Source: Linum tenue
Taxonomy: Eukaryota; Streptophyta; Magnoliopsida; Malpighiales; Linaceae
DNA length: 64,000 nt
Direction: 5' to 3'
NCBI GenBank assembly: GCA_946122785.1
Contig: CAMGYJ010000006.1
Coordinates: 2,608,207-2,672,206, forward strand
In this document: positions 21,242 to 33,253 of the stretch, piece by piece
How the letters are laid out: each line of letters opens with the position of its first letter
Numbering within the stretch: position 1 is the first letter of the stretch
The notes under the pieces: model-generated
Told to the model about the DNA's origin: nothing
Databases searched by the model: none
What the model saw: the letters and a program-made list of their open reading frames with translations, nothing else
Position numbers and translations under genes: made by a program

Positions 21242-23699
21242 TTACTCTGCTCCAGAATTGGCATCTCCAGCACTAGGCGCCTTCGGAGAAGGAGACATAA
21301 AAGCAGAAGGCTCGAGCGCTCCGCTCGTCCCGCGGGGAGTCTCTAGCCCCCCAATCACATACTCGGCCATCTCAGTGAGGGCCCAAGTGTGATGGGGATG
21401 ATCCTTCTCCAGCTTCACCTTCAAAATCTCGAGGCCGGTCAAGATGGCATTGGCGCACATCCCCTTTCCAGCCTCAGACTCCTCGAAGGTGTCCAAAGAT
21501 CGTTGCAAGTCAGAAGTTTCTTTTCGCGCCTCTTTCAAGGATTTCTTGGTCTCCTTGAGGGCGTCTTGCAACCTCTTCTTCTCCTCCTTGAGGATATCTA
21601 TCTCGCTGGCTTGGGCGCCTGCCTCCTGCGCCAGCGCCTCCTTCTCCGCCTGAAGATCCGCCAACTTCTTGCACTCATCGTCAAGAGCGCCCTGAAGTCG
21701 CGACACCTCCATGGTCGCGTTCATCTGTGCCTCCTCGCACTCTTTCGCCAGCTGCTCGCGACGCGCGGTCGCACTCTCTAAGTCGTGCTTCAAGGAGGCA
21801 GCACAGGTGGAGGCTTTGAGCGCCTCTCGTGTTGATTCATTGAGGCGCCGGGCACCTCTCTCAACAAAAAAGAGGATCTGCATACACCAAGTAAGAAAGA
21901 TTAACACTTTGTACAAGTAACAAGACAATTCCACAACCACGAGAAAAACTAGTACAAGAGTATATACCTTGGCGCCCACTTGGGCCAGTTCGGCGAAGAG
22001 GTGGTCCCCATTCACCTCCAACGGGACTTGCCACGACTTGGCGGCCAAAATTGCCAATCCCATGGCGCAACCCCGGTCGACTGCCGACAGCGGCGAGCAT
22101 GGCAAGTTGAGGCGCCCAACATCTGTGTGGCGCGGCTGGAACATAGGAGGGCGCCCATTGGGGCCCACATAGTGCCCCTCCTCGTTGAGGTGGTATCGGG
22201 CGCCCTCCCCATCGCCGACATCAGCGGCGCCTTCTTTTCCCTTCCCCTTATCAGCCTTTTTACTGGCAGGGGCTAAGGGGGAGCCGGCTCTTTTCCCCCG
22301 ACGAATCAGGGGCTCCGCCTCTTCTTCCTCGGAGTTGCCCTCTTGCTCCGCGGGTTCAGAATCAGGTGCCCCCTCACCTTCCTCCGGGGTGGAAGACGCC
22401 ACGCTGGCGGTCTTCGTGTGCAAGGTACCCCCCTTCACCGCCATCTTCTTCTTCTTCGGGCCCGATGGAGGCGCCTGTGATTGAGTGGCGGCTGGTTCGG
22501 GCGCCTCTTGCCGAACCGGTGGGGGCGTCCCCGCCGCCATAGCAGCAAGCCGACTTTTCATCAGCTTGGCAATACTGGAGAAGTCCGACCCTGCAGATTT
22601 TCAAAATCGTTAGCGCAAATCATATAACGAAAGATACAAACAGAAAACCTAGGCGCCTACAAACCATCGTTATAATACGCCGCCAGAATCAGCGGGCGGT
22701 TTTCTGCAATACGCAAATCAACGCGCTCCGTGCAAATCAATTGGGCGCCATCCTTCTCTGCCTGAGATAGCACAACCGGTGAGTTGAAGTCCTCAATGTG
22801 TCCCAGTTCCCACTGCCTTAGGAAGGCGCCTCCACTCTCGAAGAAGAAATCCCGATACGCCTTCATGAAGAAGAAGCCGTTAAACCAACTACGGTTCAAC
22901 TTGGGACACCGTTCCACGAAGTGATAGGGGCGCTTCTTCCTTTTTTGGAGAGATAAGCAGTTGTCAAGAGGCGCCATCTTAAAAAAGTATCTGAACAAGT
23001 TGAAGGTGGGCTCCACGTTATGATGTCGGCACCACAACTTGAACAAGATGACGACTGTAATGACCGAGGGAGACAGGCACCCCAACGGGCAGCCGCAAGT
23101 TGTCAAAATCCCTTCCATGATGTGGTCAAGAGGAAACCGCAGTCCGAAGCGGAAATATTCCTGGTACACCCCGATCCAATTCGGCCCACAGACGCCTACT
23201 CGCGAAATAGCGGAAGGAGGCGCATACCACCAATCACGCGGGAGTTGGAGGCTGGTCACCAGTTCATAGACGCGGCCCAGGGTGACGGTGGACGTATGCT
23301 GTGGCCCGGCCACATCGAAGGGCAACCGGGACGTCTCCGTCGGAAGATGGTCGGGGGGGAAGGAGTTCTCCCATGTCGTGATCTTGTAGGACCCGTCCGC
23401 GGGCATGAAACCTGGAGTCGTGGCGCTTGAAGGACCAGCAGATGTAGAAGCAGGCGCCCTCTCTAAACCAACAAATGACCCAGGCGCAATGTGGACGTGG
23501 AGTAAGTGACGCCCTACCCTAGATTACTAGAATAAATTCAATAAAAACAACCAGTGAGAGAAGATTCCTTACCTCTTTGAGTCGGACGACTAGCTTCACC
23601 ACCCGCGCCCGAGGCGCCCGCGCCCGAAACGCCTGCACCAGTCGCACCAGCGTCGGAGGCGCCTTGGCCGGAAGTTTTGTTTTGTTGTGGCGACGACAT
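21242..23699 (-). CDS. Antisense spliced gene of the Tat element (727 aa after splicing)
   Basis: Exons 23699-23573, 23462-22665, 22590-21968 and 21877-21242 join in phase through introns of 110, 74 and 90 nt. All introns begin GT (GTAAGG, GTTTGT, GTATAT) and end AG. The start ATG opens MSSPQQNKTSGQGASDAG, an Ala/Gly-rich leader. Exon 2 holds a domain like the 'putative gypsy type transposon' family (PF04195): WIGVYQEYFRFGLRFPLDHI, GCPLGCLSPSVITVVILFKL. Exons 3-4 give an acidic/basic linker and a long Lys/Glu coiled coil (LQDALKETKKSLKEARKETS). The third intron has no stop and is a multiple of three, so retention would also stay in frame. No lesion was found in 2184 coding nt, unlike the neighbouring pol. 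A TATA-like box lies 117 bp upstream. Function unknown; the coiled coil suggests self-association. Confidence 0.7.
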
Positions 23700-23815
23700 T
23701 ATCGGCTGACACAAAAAAGGGGGGACGATTGCAAAGACTGGCAGGAGAGAGGTTAGAGCGGAATCTAGAGAGAAGTCAGAGCGTAGAAAGTGACAAGAAC
23801 TGAGGGGGGAGGGGG

Positions 23816-23823
23816 TATTTAAA
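23816..23823 (-). promoter_or_regulatory. TATA-like box of the antisense Tat gene
   Basis: Minus-strand TTTAAATA sits between C-rich and pyrimidine-rich tracts, 117 bp upstream of the ATG at 23699. That is a sensible distance for a plant promoter with a leader of about 85 nt. Confidence 0.4.
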
Positions 23824-24269
23824 GGAGAGGAGAACCACAACCAGGTCTCGTGCCGTGCGCCACGTGTCAACATCACGGGCGAGCTTTTCAGCTTCCCACC
23901 ACCTTTTTCCCTTTTTGAAAATTCCGAAATTTGAATTTCAAATTTTCTGAATTCGAAATTCGAAATTTCCGACTTTCCAAGTACGGAAAACGTGGGGCCC
24001 ACATCAAACCCCGCCCGTGAGGGGGGGCATAAGGGCTAGGGGCATCCCTCACAGATAGCTCCACGAAAAGGCACCCACAAACCCTCATCAAAATTGGGGC
24101 GCCTACTAGTGGAGGGTAAAGGCGCCCGCGAACCGCGAAGAGGTAAACGCACAGAGCGGGGGACGCCGCCAAGATCGGGCGCCTGTAAACGAAGAAGATA
24201 CAAGGTCACGACATAAGAATCAGTTAGGCGCTCGAAGGTGAAGCCACGAGCACCTAACTGGGGGGCAAT

Positions 24270-24763
24270 TGTTGGGGTATTATCCATCAGCTAGTGGTCT
24301 GGGCCTCCAGGCAACAGAATTGGGGGGCAAGGCCCATGAATGGGTTGGTGAAGCATCTCTAGGCCCAAGCAAGAGGAGGGGCGCATGAGGACAAAACACT
24401 AAAAGCCAAGGGAAGCCAGGCTGTCAAGTGGTCCATCGCCGATAGGCGCCTGCCAACGCGTCAGAAGCCTGACAAGGCGGTTGAGATGTCTGACAAGGAG
24501 GGTACAAGGCATTAAATGGGGACAGTGACGTGGAGGAGATCAACCTCGAACTCGGTGAGTATAAATAGGGGCAGTTGGTAGCATTTACGGAGGTCGGACT
24601 CTCTCACTAAAACTCTTACTTTGGGTCACTTCCCTCTCTAAGGAACTAACTTGGGCGTCGGAGGATTAACGGGCCCAGACGCCCCCCTCCTTGTTCGTGT
24701 GTGTAGGCAGACGCCAGTCGAAGGGAAGTTTCAGGAGTTCCGGCGGGTGTCGTGGCTCAAACA
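24270..24763 (+). repeat. Tat 3' LTR (about 494 bp)
   Basis: It begins TGTTGGGGTATTATCC right after a G-rich purine tract (ACTGGGGGGCAAT) and most likely ends at GTGGCTCAAACA. TATAAATAG at 24560-24568 is a good TATA box, so transcription would start near 24590. The partner 5' LTR is missing, so the right end is set by the CA dinucleotide alone. Confidence 0.7.
24560..24568 (+). promoter_or_regulatory. TATA box of the Tat LTR
   Basis: TATAAATAG within the LTR, about 290 bp from its start, is placed as expected at the U3/R boundary. Confidence 0.6.
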
Positions 24764-27278
24764 GAAATAATTTTTATCAGCATGATGCAATGTTCAAGCT
24801 AAGGTCCAAGTATTAATCACCAGTATATAGTATTAATCATAGTTAACTATTTCAATATTCACAGCTAACTATTAATGATTACTTGCTTTCTCTTAGAGAG
24901 TTTAATGTAGCACTCTCATGCCTAGCTATGCTCTAAGCATTTGTTTTCTTTTTCACAATATCATTTGCAGTTATTTATTAAATTAACTTTGTTTCTAGCT
25001 TTCAATTCCTAATTATTCACTTCTTACCAACTTATGGGAATGCTAAATATATTTTTCTTAATCTATTAAACATAAATGTTGCTTATCACTTACATTCAAT
25101 GGTATCCGTGTTAGGTTTGATGTCACCAACATATTCTCTCAATTTCTCCAAAAAGCATAATATTTTGCGATTGATATCATAGTTTCGTTAGGTAAAGTTC
25201 AACAAACTCAATCAATATTCGAACTCTTCGAAATAGCTATCTACATGAGAATATGAAGTACTGAGCAGTTAAAACTCTACTTGAGTTAGTACAATCTTTT
25301 GCGCTATCGATTCAAAATTCAATATATGATTATCTTATTACAATTTAGTCATACTAATTGTGCAGTAGGGGACATCTTATCAAAATCTTAAAGAAAGACT
25401 CTTTGATTGATCGCTTTCATGATGTAATCAATTATACCAAAATAGAAGTGATCAAATTTATAAGATGCACTCAAAGTTTGCTTTAATTATTGAGGTTCAG
25501 CAGCACGTTAGGCGTACAACGGTCATTGGGCATTTCTCTATCTCCTAGCTCACCTAGACATGCTTAGACATTATAATAAAAATAGCAATTTTAATAATAA
25601 TGAATAAAATAACGGTTCTAAAACACTTTCATACTATGAATTAACTCTCAAGTTTATAAATTATTTTCTTTTACCAAATGATATAATTAATTCATTCAAG
25701 AGCTGAAATAGCTAATTATAAGCACTTCAAATTTAAGTTAAAAACTCTATATGATGCAATTGCTTGACGAAATGGGTTTTATAATAGAGTGGTTCTATCG
25801 AGAGAGGTATCTAAGAAACATGGCTTACTTTATTATTCCTTAGGTGGATATAATATCTATCTTCATCGTTACTTTTATATTGGATTCAATTTAGTATACT
25901 TTTTCATTTAGATAGATTTTTTTTATGATGTTCTAGGATATAATATATCATTATATATGATGGTGTAGGATATTAAATCCTCTCATTTTAGTATACTTTT
26001 GCATTGGGTCAAAATGATTTCAATGGTTTTGAAAAGAATTTTTTAAAAAAGGGATGATTTAAAAGAGCTTGTGGAAATGAGTTGCGGGAACTCATTTCGA
26101 GTCGAAAAGTGAAATATTTTCCTCCTGAAATTGATCGATCTGTGCGAAAGTGCCTCCTTTGGTTTAACGAGAAGGAACTTCCTGGATTAAGGAAGTAAGA
26201 GTTATCAGAGTTGAACAAAACATCTGCAGACCCTAAGGGGATTGCGGATGGAATAATGCAATCCTGATTCCATTTTAACACGACTAGATAAAGTAAGAAA
26301 CCCACACATGAATATGATGACCTAAGGCGGGGGACAAAAAGGATGTGGGAATAGTGATCGTCAATGAGAATGTAGGATGCTATGAGCCCCACCTTGAGAC
26401 TTAATTTCTCATATGAGAAATAAGTTCGAGGATAACTAATTAACGTGTGACGAGAATGCCTTCACCTAGTACGGAGTGGAAGGTGGTGAGTGATGATTGA
26501 CCACCGGAAAGGTGGGATCTTCCTGAAAGGAAGGGCATGAAGGATGGATTCATGAAGGCCAAACTTGCTACCTTATAGTGGGCCGAAATCAAGGTCACTA
26601 GTGGTGAAGGTTAACAATGGGAAAGTACCTACGAGAACCTTGGGAGAACAAGAAATCACGTTCATCTCGAGTAATGAGATACCTAAACCAACGGATAAGT
26701 TGGTTGAACAAATGGTACACCAATACGAAGAGTTGCCTAGGAGGGGTGTTTTTAAAAGAGAGTCAAGCGGGAAAGGATGATAATTTTGATCAACGAGTAA
26801 TCATTGAGGGGTGTACCACAATGAGTAGAATAAATCTTGGGGATTGAACTCCCCGGAGAAATCCAAAAGAGGGGGAGATTGCAAGTTGAGGAACCATGGA
26901 TATAAAGAGAATCAAAAAGATGGTTAGGGTTCGAAATCTGGCGTCGGTGGAACTCGAGCCCGCAACGTCCCGGGCGAGGGCAAAGAGCCGTACCACTCCG
27001 GCCGCGTTCCCTTTTGGTATCAATATACCAAGCTCACTACGTATTATTGTGACGAGTTAACCTAGGAACCTGATGATACAGATTGATGTGGTTGACAATG
27101 AAAGTTGTAAATTGTGTGCCAAGAGGATACCGACATGGGAAGGGAAGAACGACCGCTCAAGTTTCACTCGGAAACTGTTGCGTAAGTTTATCTATGAAAA
27201 TCCTATAGGCGGAAACTAGATAATTACCTCAGCCCTCAAAGATAAGCCATGGAAGGATTTCGGGGACGAAATCTATTT
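24764..27278. other. AT-rich DNA, no gene recognised
   Basis: About 2.5 kb without recognisable coding content. The last part (about 26500-27278) leads into a polypurine tract and LTR and so should be the 3' internal end of a chromovirus. I cannot recognise pol sequence in it; it is either non-coding or badly decayed. A SINE-like piece is listed separately. Confidence 0.45.
26895..27010 (-). repeat. tRNA-like / SINE-like sequence
   Basis: On the minus strand GGCCGGAGTGG (27003-26993) resembles a pol III A box, and GGGCTCGAGTTCC (26961-26949) resembles a B box. They lie about 33 nt apart, as in tRNA-derived SINEs. I see no clean target duplication and no tail, so this is a weak call. Confidence 0.35.
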
Positions 27279-27291
27279 AAGAGGGGGAGAG
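27279..27291 (+). promoter_or_regulatory. Chromovirus-type polypurine tract
   Basis: AAGAGGGGGAGAG directly before an LTR start TGTAACATCC, preceded by GGGGACGAAATCT. This is the usual 3' internal end of Tekay/Del-type chromoviruses. Confidence 0.65.
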
Positions 27292-27292
27292 T

Positions 27293-30150
27293 TGTAACAT
27301 CCGGGATCAAACTAAATAAAATATAACAAATTTAAAATGTAAAAATAGATTTCCTAGACAAGTTTACAACAGAGATTCAATTCCGTGGAATTTGCAGCAT
27401 GATTTGAAACATGAACCTATTGCTAATTAGCTAATAAACCAACAACTTAACCGCTAAACTACACCCTATTTCGTGTACATAGGCTAAACCAGCTTTATTA
27501 TAACTTGTTTTGATGGCCCTGCTGTATGAGGCAACCAGCCTTAGTCATACGTCGTCGTTTCAATGAAGAGGCAGCAGCCTCCACGTTTCTAAGCTGTGTC
27601 GAGCTTCAGATAGAGACGTTCAAGCGGCGCCCGACGTTGGGAACAAGTTTCTTCTTTCCAATACCTCCGCGGGATAGAAGGCGGCTTTTAGTGACTTTAT
27701 GGCTGCTCTACTGATGGGGTTTAATAGAAGAGAGAGGACTCCGGGGGCAGAAGATAAGGAGAAGAAGGATTCTTCTTCTTTCTCGCCGAGAGTTGCACCG
27801 GGAAGGAAGGAGAGGGAAAGAAAGACCGATGACACTTCCTGAGGGTCAGGTTTAGGTAATGGGACCCGTAGAAATCCATCTACGGAGTCAGAAATCGGTT
27901 TTGAAGCTTGTAAGAGGTTTCTCGGAGAGTCGTCGTCAATCCCAACGTCGACGTCGGCATCGCCAACTGCAACGATAATTCCGAAACTTAGTACCGATGC
28001 GTAGAGCTCGTCTCCAGGAGCATCACAAAGTCGACGGAATTGAAATTCCGAGCTCAAACGAGGAGAAAACGAGGTTGAAAGTCTGTGCGTATAATTGTAC
28101 GATTTATAAAGTTCTGGAACTGTGCCCAGACAGTTCGAAAATATGGAGTACTGTTATGTAATTTGTCAGTACTAATTAGTAAATCGGCTCGCAGTTTCTT
28201 CGTTTGACGTCCAAACGACGAACCGTTTGCGCCTACACGGCCGTGGGAACGAGGAAAATTTTATAAAGTCAATCTCTGGAATTTTAGAACTTAATTCCCG
28301 ACTTGGAATCGGCTAAATTAAGGTGTGTGGGGATTAAGAGGACCTTAATTATTGCATTGATTAATTATGCTTGATTATATATTTGGATGGATGGGTTACT
28401 GTGGGTGTAAACTTATTTGTTGATATGATGATTTTGGTGATTATTCTTGATTGTTATGGATTTTACGGTGTAAATATCGGTATTTGACAAGTTTCACCGT
28501 AAAAATGAATAGTTGGGTTTTTTTAGTTTAAAACTGATCTAAGAGATTTTTGTTTGTCTAAAATGATGTTGGGGCATATTGAGCAGAAGGTTTCACTTGA
28601 AATTGTTTCTGGATTAAAAACTGCATAACAGTGAATTTTACGGAAAACTCGGTAAAAACTTGTTTTATTTATCTTTAAGATTTTGATCACTTTAAAATGG
28701 TCAGTATGGATTGTTAAATGGGTTTTGGTCTGAAAATGGTAAATTAAACAGTTGGTGTAGTTTTTATCTTTGAAATGGTAAAACGAGCTTAATACGAGAT
28801 TTTGCGGTAAAGACCTGAGTGTAATATAATTTTCATGGTTTTGAATTTGTTGAAAACTATAAAACTGGACAGACCTGTTTTAGGATGATAAATGGAGTTC
28901 GTGGTATTTTTGGGAGATTTTTTGGATTTACCGTTTTTGTGGGAATTTAAGTTACTGTAAAATAATGGTTATACGAGATTTTTGATATTTTATTGTCTAA
29001 ATTGATTTTATGAACAGAACTAGATTAAATGAATTTTTGTGTCAATAAATTCATTTACATGAATTGTGTGAGGATTTTAATGAAGGAAAGTGAATTTGAG
29101 ATAAGGATATTTTTTAACCGCAACCGAGTTATTTATAATTATTTGCGGTTGGCGCTATTTCGTGAAATGTTGATGAATTTGGATGAGGAATGGTGACATG
29201 GTACTGCTGAGTAGCTTTAATGGAGATGAAATGATTTATGTGAAACGTCGAGTTGATAATCGACGGGGATATATATAATATATGGACTGGTTAATCCGTG
29301 AGACTACATTGATTCCGGATTGATTGTGATGAATGGGGGAAAATGGCAATGGTTTGATTCAGATCATATTAATTCACATAGATATAGAAAGGGCCATGTA
29401 CTTACCCCTCACCCTTGAGAGTGGTGGTAGAATTTAGCTCGCTTATGCGATTGAGTGTTGTGGTTGCATGAGCACCACGGATGAGTGTTGTGGTTAAAAA
29501 CCACGGATTGAGTGTTGTGGTTGCATGAGCACCACGGATGATGATTTGCTCGAGCGAGGGTAAGTGATGGTGACCTTGGCGCCATAATAATTAATCGGAA
29601 TTTTCATATCATGCATTGATTAGGTGTTCAGAAATTATGTGATTATCTTATTGGATAAATTGATTTGGGATGATGAGTTGGTGGAATTTGATATTTGATC
29701 CGATAATTTATATATGATGAATTAAGATGGCATCTAGAGTACTAAATTATGATTGATTACGATTGTTTGATTAGCTGATTTGCGGTCCCGAAAACTAGGT
29801 CGTGGGAAAGATCCACACACACAGCTTAGTTGCTGACCCACTTCTGTTCAGTTTCTACAGGTTCGAATGAATTGAGAGAAACTCTGGCACTTGCACAATG
29901 ATCGACGGAGGATTGGTTTTGAACTTTTCCCAGATTTTGAATATGACTCTCATTTATGTTTTTTATGAGTCGATGATTTGGGTATTGCATAGTAGATGGT
30001 ACCGTAATGAACATAGTAGTGAATGACACTCTGATTTGGTTGACATGAAATGATGAACTAGATCGAGTTGATCTTTGGTATATGATGAGTAATTTGTAAT
30101 TGATTTATGTGATTTTGGATCAAAAATAATGTAGGTATGTATATTACTAG
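27293..30150 (+). repeat. Long chromovirus-type LTR, right end uncertain
   Basis: It starts TGTAACATCCGGG after the polypurine tract. A repeat based on GAGTGTTGTGGTTGCATGAG/CACCACGGATG is found at 29450-29540. A segment ending TTTCTACAGGTTCG at about 29865 resembles the leader/donor region of such LTRs. I find no primer site downstream, so the right end is a guess and the element is probably truncated there. The 145-codon minus-strand frame at 27620-28057 resembles no known protein. Confidence 0.5.
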
Positions 30151-31253
30151 TGGTAAATAGTCAAGTTTTTGCGTAACCCCCAATAGAGATTCTGCTGTGC
30201 GGGTGAACCATTGGTTCAACCCATGAGTTTTCGTGAGCGGAATCATTACACAACAATTTGTGTTTGTTCGCTTCCTCTTCTCTTGGTTAGATATGGTGTC
30301 CATATTGATTCCTATATTGAATATCGAATTACTACTTTTTTGTTTCATTTTCTGATGCAAGATATGATTTTATGTTTGATACATAGATTTATTTTTCAAG
30401 CATGTGGATGCTTGAGACTTTTCATTTGTCTCATAACTTACATTTGACAATGGCTCCAAACTTGGATGGATTTCTATTCAGCACATAAATTTTTAATGAT
30501 GTAAAATTTATGAAACTAAGATGCATATTAATAAACAATGTAAGGTCTCATCTTCCCTCTTAAGCACTACATATCATTGTTTACTTAATCATTAAATCAA
30601 GTCTTCTAACTTGAGTAAGAACTAGAATTGACTTTTATTAACTTTCACTACTCATATATCACAAATGTTCAAATCATTATCAAGTGTTCATAGAATACTT
30701 TTATAGTTGTGGATTTCCCCCAAAATGTTAGGTATGTTGATTTTAGTTTTTGCCTTCTTTCCACTTTGATTTAGCTTTTTATGTGTTGCTCTATTAGTTA
30801 AACTTGCCAGTTGGAGATCTGCATGCTTTGTTTCATTATATCATTGAATACACTAAAGTCAATGGAACCATGACTGTGTCAGTTAGTTTGTTTCTTTTTA
30901 AGGACACTCTAAACATATACTTTGTTTCATTATATCATTGAATACTTGAAAGTCAATGGAAAAGGCAAAAAAAAAATTATTATATATTGAAGATTGATTA
31001 TGTATGTGTGATGTAAAACAACTCTTATCATTGTTCTTCTTTGACATTTTTATATGGATATGACTTTGTTTGAAAATATGTATTTATGTTAGTGTTGTTG
31101 GACATTGTTTGTCATTTTTTAAACTTCATTAGTCAAATACATTAAATACTTTACTATATTATTCATGGAGAACTTACCAAATTAAATAGTCACTTCAATC
31201 CCCAACAACATGAACCATAAAAAAATATATACCTCAATGTTTACTACACATAC
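30151..31253. other. AT-rich DNA, no gene recognised
   Basis: About 1.1 kb of AT-rich sequence. A 25-bp stretch around TTTGTTTCATTATATCATTG occurs twice (30829 and 30922) with flanking AGTCAATGGAA. Nothing coding is seen. Confidence 0.5.
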
Positions 31254-31971
31254 TGATAATCGGCTTTAACATATTGAATTCATGGACTTTATGTGATTAT
31301 CCGTGGTATGTTTTAAGCCAATTGGTACTATTTTAGGGCTCGCTAACCCGAGAATGGTTGAAAAACCATTACTGCCTAGTGCCATGAGTTTGATGTATTA
31401 CAGGTGAAGAAAACACGAAAAAGAAGTTGCACCGGCAAACAATTCTCGAATGCTGGGCTTAAAGCCCAGCTGGATGGGGACACATAATCATGGGCCTAGG
31501 GACTATTTTGTGGACGGAAGCAAATTCTTCTCTGGTGTGGGTTTTTTGGGCGGAACAGAACAAAAAGGCACAAAAGGACGAAAGAAATTTGGGGGGACGG
31601 ACACAATTCTCTAAGAGGATTTTTGGGAACGTTTTCGTCTTCTTTGGGCGAGTTGGGGACACGGAAATTATTGGCTAGGGAATTGCAGGAGGAGAACAGC
31701 GCAGCGGGAGCAGCAATTGAAGCCCACCGGTAGCAGCGCCGATTGGATTGAAAATCAGAATTTGCTATTTATTTCGTATCAGTATTTTCTCTCCTTCTCG
31801 TTACTAGTTTCATGATGATTAAGAACATGATTATATCTTTTGATTTCGTCATGAACTAAACCCCAATTTCTGGGGGAAACACCATAGGATGTAGCTATTT
31901 CTTGATTTGATGGATTGATTCATGATTCTTTTCTTCCAATCTCTATTGCATGAAATTGCTTAATGCTTTGT
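31254..31971 (+). repeat. Left inverted arm, partial LTR
   Basis: 718 bp nearly identical to the reverse complement of 32537-33253. The internal palindrome GCTGGGCTTAAAGCCCAGC is present in both arms. Both arms carry the same 62-codon frame (31490-31678 and 32830-33018), which is just the repeated sequence read in opposite orientation. Confidence 0.85.
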
Positions 31972-31980
31972 TCAAAAACT

Positions 31981-33253
31981 TGATAGGTCAAAAGCGTATG
32001 CCTTAATCCTATCTTGTAGTAATCCGGAAAGTCCGGGTATCGTCTCTCAGGGACTGGTACAACCTTATGATTTATCAATTCTTTCGAGCAAACTATATGT
32101 GAAAATGTTTAAGAGATGAAATTATTAACTAAAAGCAAAATTAACTAATTAAGCAAATTAAAGTGTCGGGTTTAACTCGATGGGAGAAAGCTCTGGGAGA
32201 AACACCGGGATTCACTACCTATCCTATCCAGATTAATTCACATATTCCAATCAATTTAATCCAACTCTCTACAGCCAGGGTATCACGAAAGTGCTAGCTA
32301 TCCCTGTCGGGAATTACTACGTACTAGATAATCAATTCAAATCCTACTGTCGTAGCTCAATGAATTAACTATATAGCCTGAAGATCGATATCCTATTTAA
32401 GACCGCATAGCACCTTATTTAATCCACTGTCGCTTCGATAAGTTACTATGTCACATGAAATAAGTTCAGTTAATAGGGTTTCACTGTCGCTAATAACCTA
32501 ATTAACTACGAATCAATGTATTGGTGGCCAGTCAACACAAAGCATTAAGCAATTTCATGCAATAGAGATTGGAAGAAAAGAATCATGAATCAATCCATCA
32601 AATCAAGAAATAGCTACATCCTATGGTGTTTCCCCCAGAAATTGGGGTTTAGTTCATGACGAAATCAAAAGATATAATCATGTTCTTAATCATCATGAAA
32701 CTAGTAACGAGAAGGAGAGAAAATACTGATACGAAATAAATAGCAAATTCTGATTTTCAATCCAATCGGCGCTGCTACCGGTGGGCTTCAATTGCTGCTC
32801 CCGCTGCGCTGTTCTCCTCCTGCAATTCCCTAGCCAAGAATTTTCGTGTCCCCAACTCGCCCAAAGAAGACGAAAACGTTCCCAAAAATCCTCTCAGAGA
32901 ATTGTGTCCGTCCCCCCAAATTTCTTTCGTCCTTTTGTGCCTTTTTGTTCTGTTCCGCCCAAAAAACCCACACCAGAGAAGAATTTGCTTCCGTCCACAA
33001 AATAGTCCCCAGACCCATGATTATGTGTCCCCATCCAGCTGGGCTTTAAGCCCAGCATTCGAGAATTGTTTGCCGGTGCAACTTCTTTTTCGTGTTTTCT
33101 TCACCTGTAATACATCAAACTCATGGCACTAGGCAGTAATGGTTTTTCAACCATTCTCGGGTTAGCGAGCCCTAAAATAGTACCAATTGGCTAAAACATA
33201 CCACGGATAATCACATAAAGTCCAAGAATTCAATATGCTAAAGCCGATTATCA
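31981..33253 (-). repeat. Complete LTR of the palindromic insertion (1273 bp)
   Basis: On the minus strand it runs from TGATAATCGG to GACCTATCA. The inner part contains GGTATCGTCTCTCAGGGAC on the plus strand, a phrase common in plant gypsy LTR/leader regions, and several ACTGTCGCT/ACTGTCGTA repeats. AGTTTTTG follows the LTR end, matching the bases before the PBS in Athila A. Confidence 0.65.

Larger units (their letters stand above)
18414..24763 (+). mobile_element. Tat-lineage Ty3/gypsy element, 5'-truncated, with antisense gene
   Basis: Plus-strand order: end of RT/RNase H, archaeal-type second RNase H, integrase, a spacer, an antisense spliced gene, the polypurine region GGGGGGCAATT and a 494-bp 3' LTR. 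A second RNase H followed by integrase is diagnostic of the Tat lineage. Extra antisense ORFs between pol and the 3' LTR are known from Tat elements. The 5' part (LTR, gag, protease, RT) is missing; sequence starts abruptly at RFIPRSADK. GCGCC occurs at remarkable density across the element. Confidence 0.88.
31254..33253. mobile_element. Palindromic LTR insertion with 5-bp target duplication
   Basis: Both termini read TGATAATCGG going inward. The 5-bp flanks are identical: CATAC at 31249-31253 and at 33254-33258. The left arm (31254-31971) and right arm (32537-33253) are inverted copies with few differences. The right arm plus the spacer forms a complete minus-strand LTR (33253 to 31981) ending CTATCA, followed by AGTTTTTG, the leader/primer-site start seen in Athila. 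The left arm is then an inverted copy of the first 718 bp of that LTR. So an abnormal cDNA with U3 ends on both sides appears to have been integrated. It sits in the RFC3 terminal intron, just before the last exon. Confidence 0.8.

Noticed and set aside
21389..22484. Plus-strand frames at 21389-22484 as Tat genes
   Set aside because: Shadows of the antisense spliced gene, low-complexity Leu/Ser/Arg translations.
26790..27023. A functional tRNA gene at 26895-27010
   Set aside because: A and B boxes are only approximate and I could not draw a cloverleaf; kept as SINE-like only.
27620..28057. 145-codon minus-strand frame as a gene
   Set aside because: Inside a chromovirus-type LTR, no recognisable domain, no supporting splice or start context.
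31490..31678. Paired 62-codon frames at 31490-31678 and 32830-33018 as a duplicated gene
   Set aside because: They are the same bases of the LTR arms read in opposite orientation; no protein similarity.
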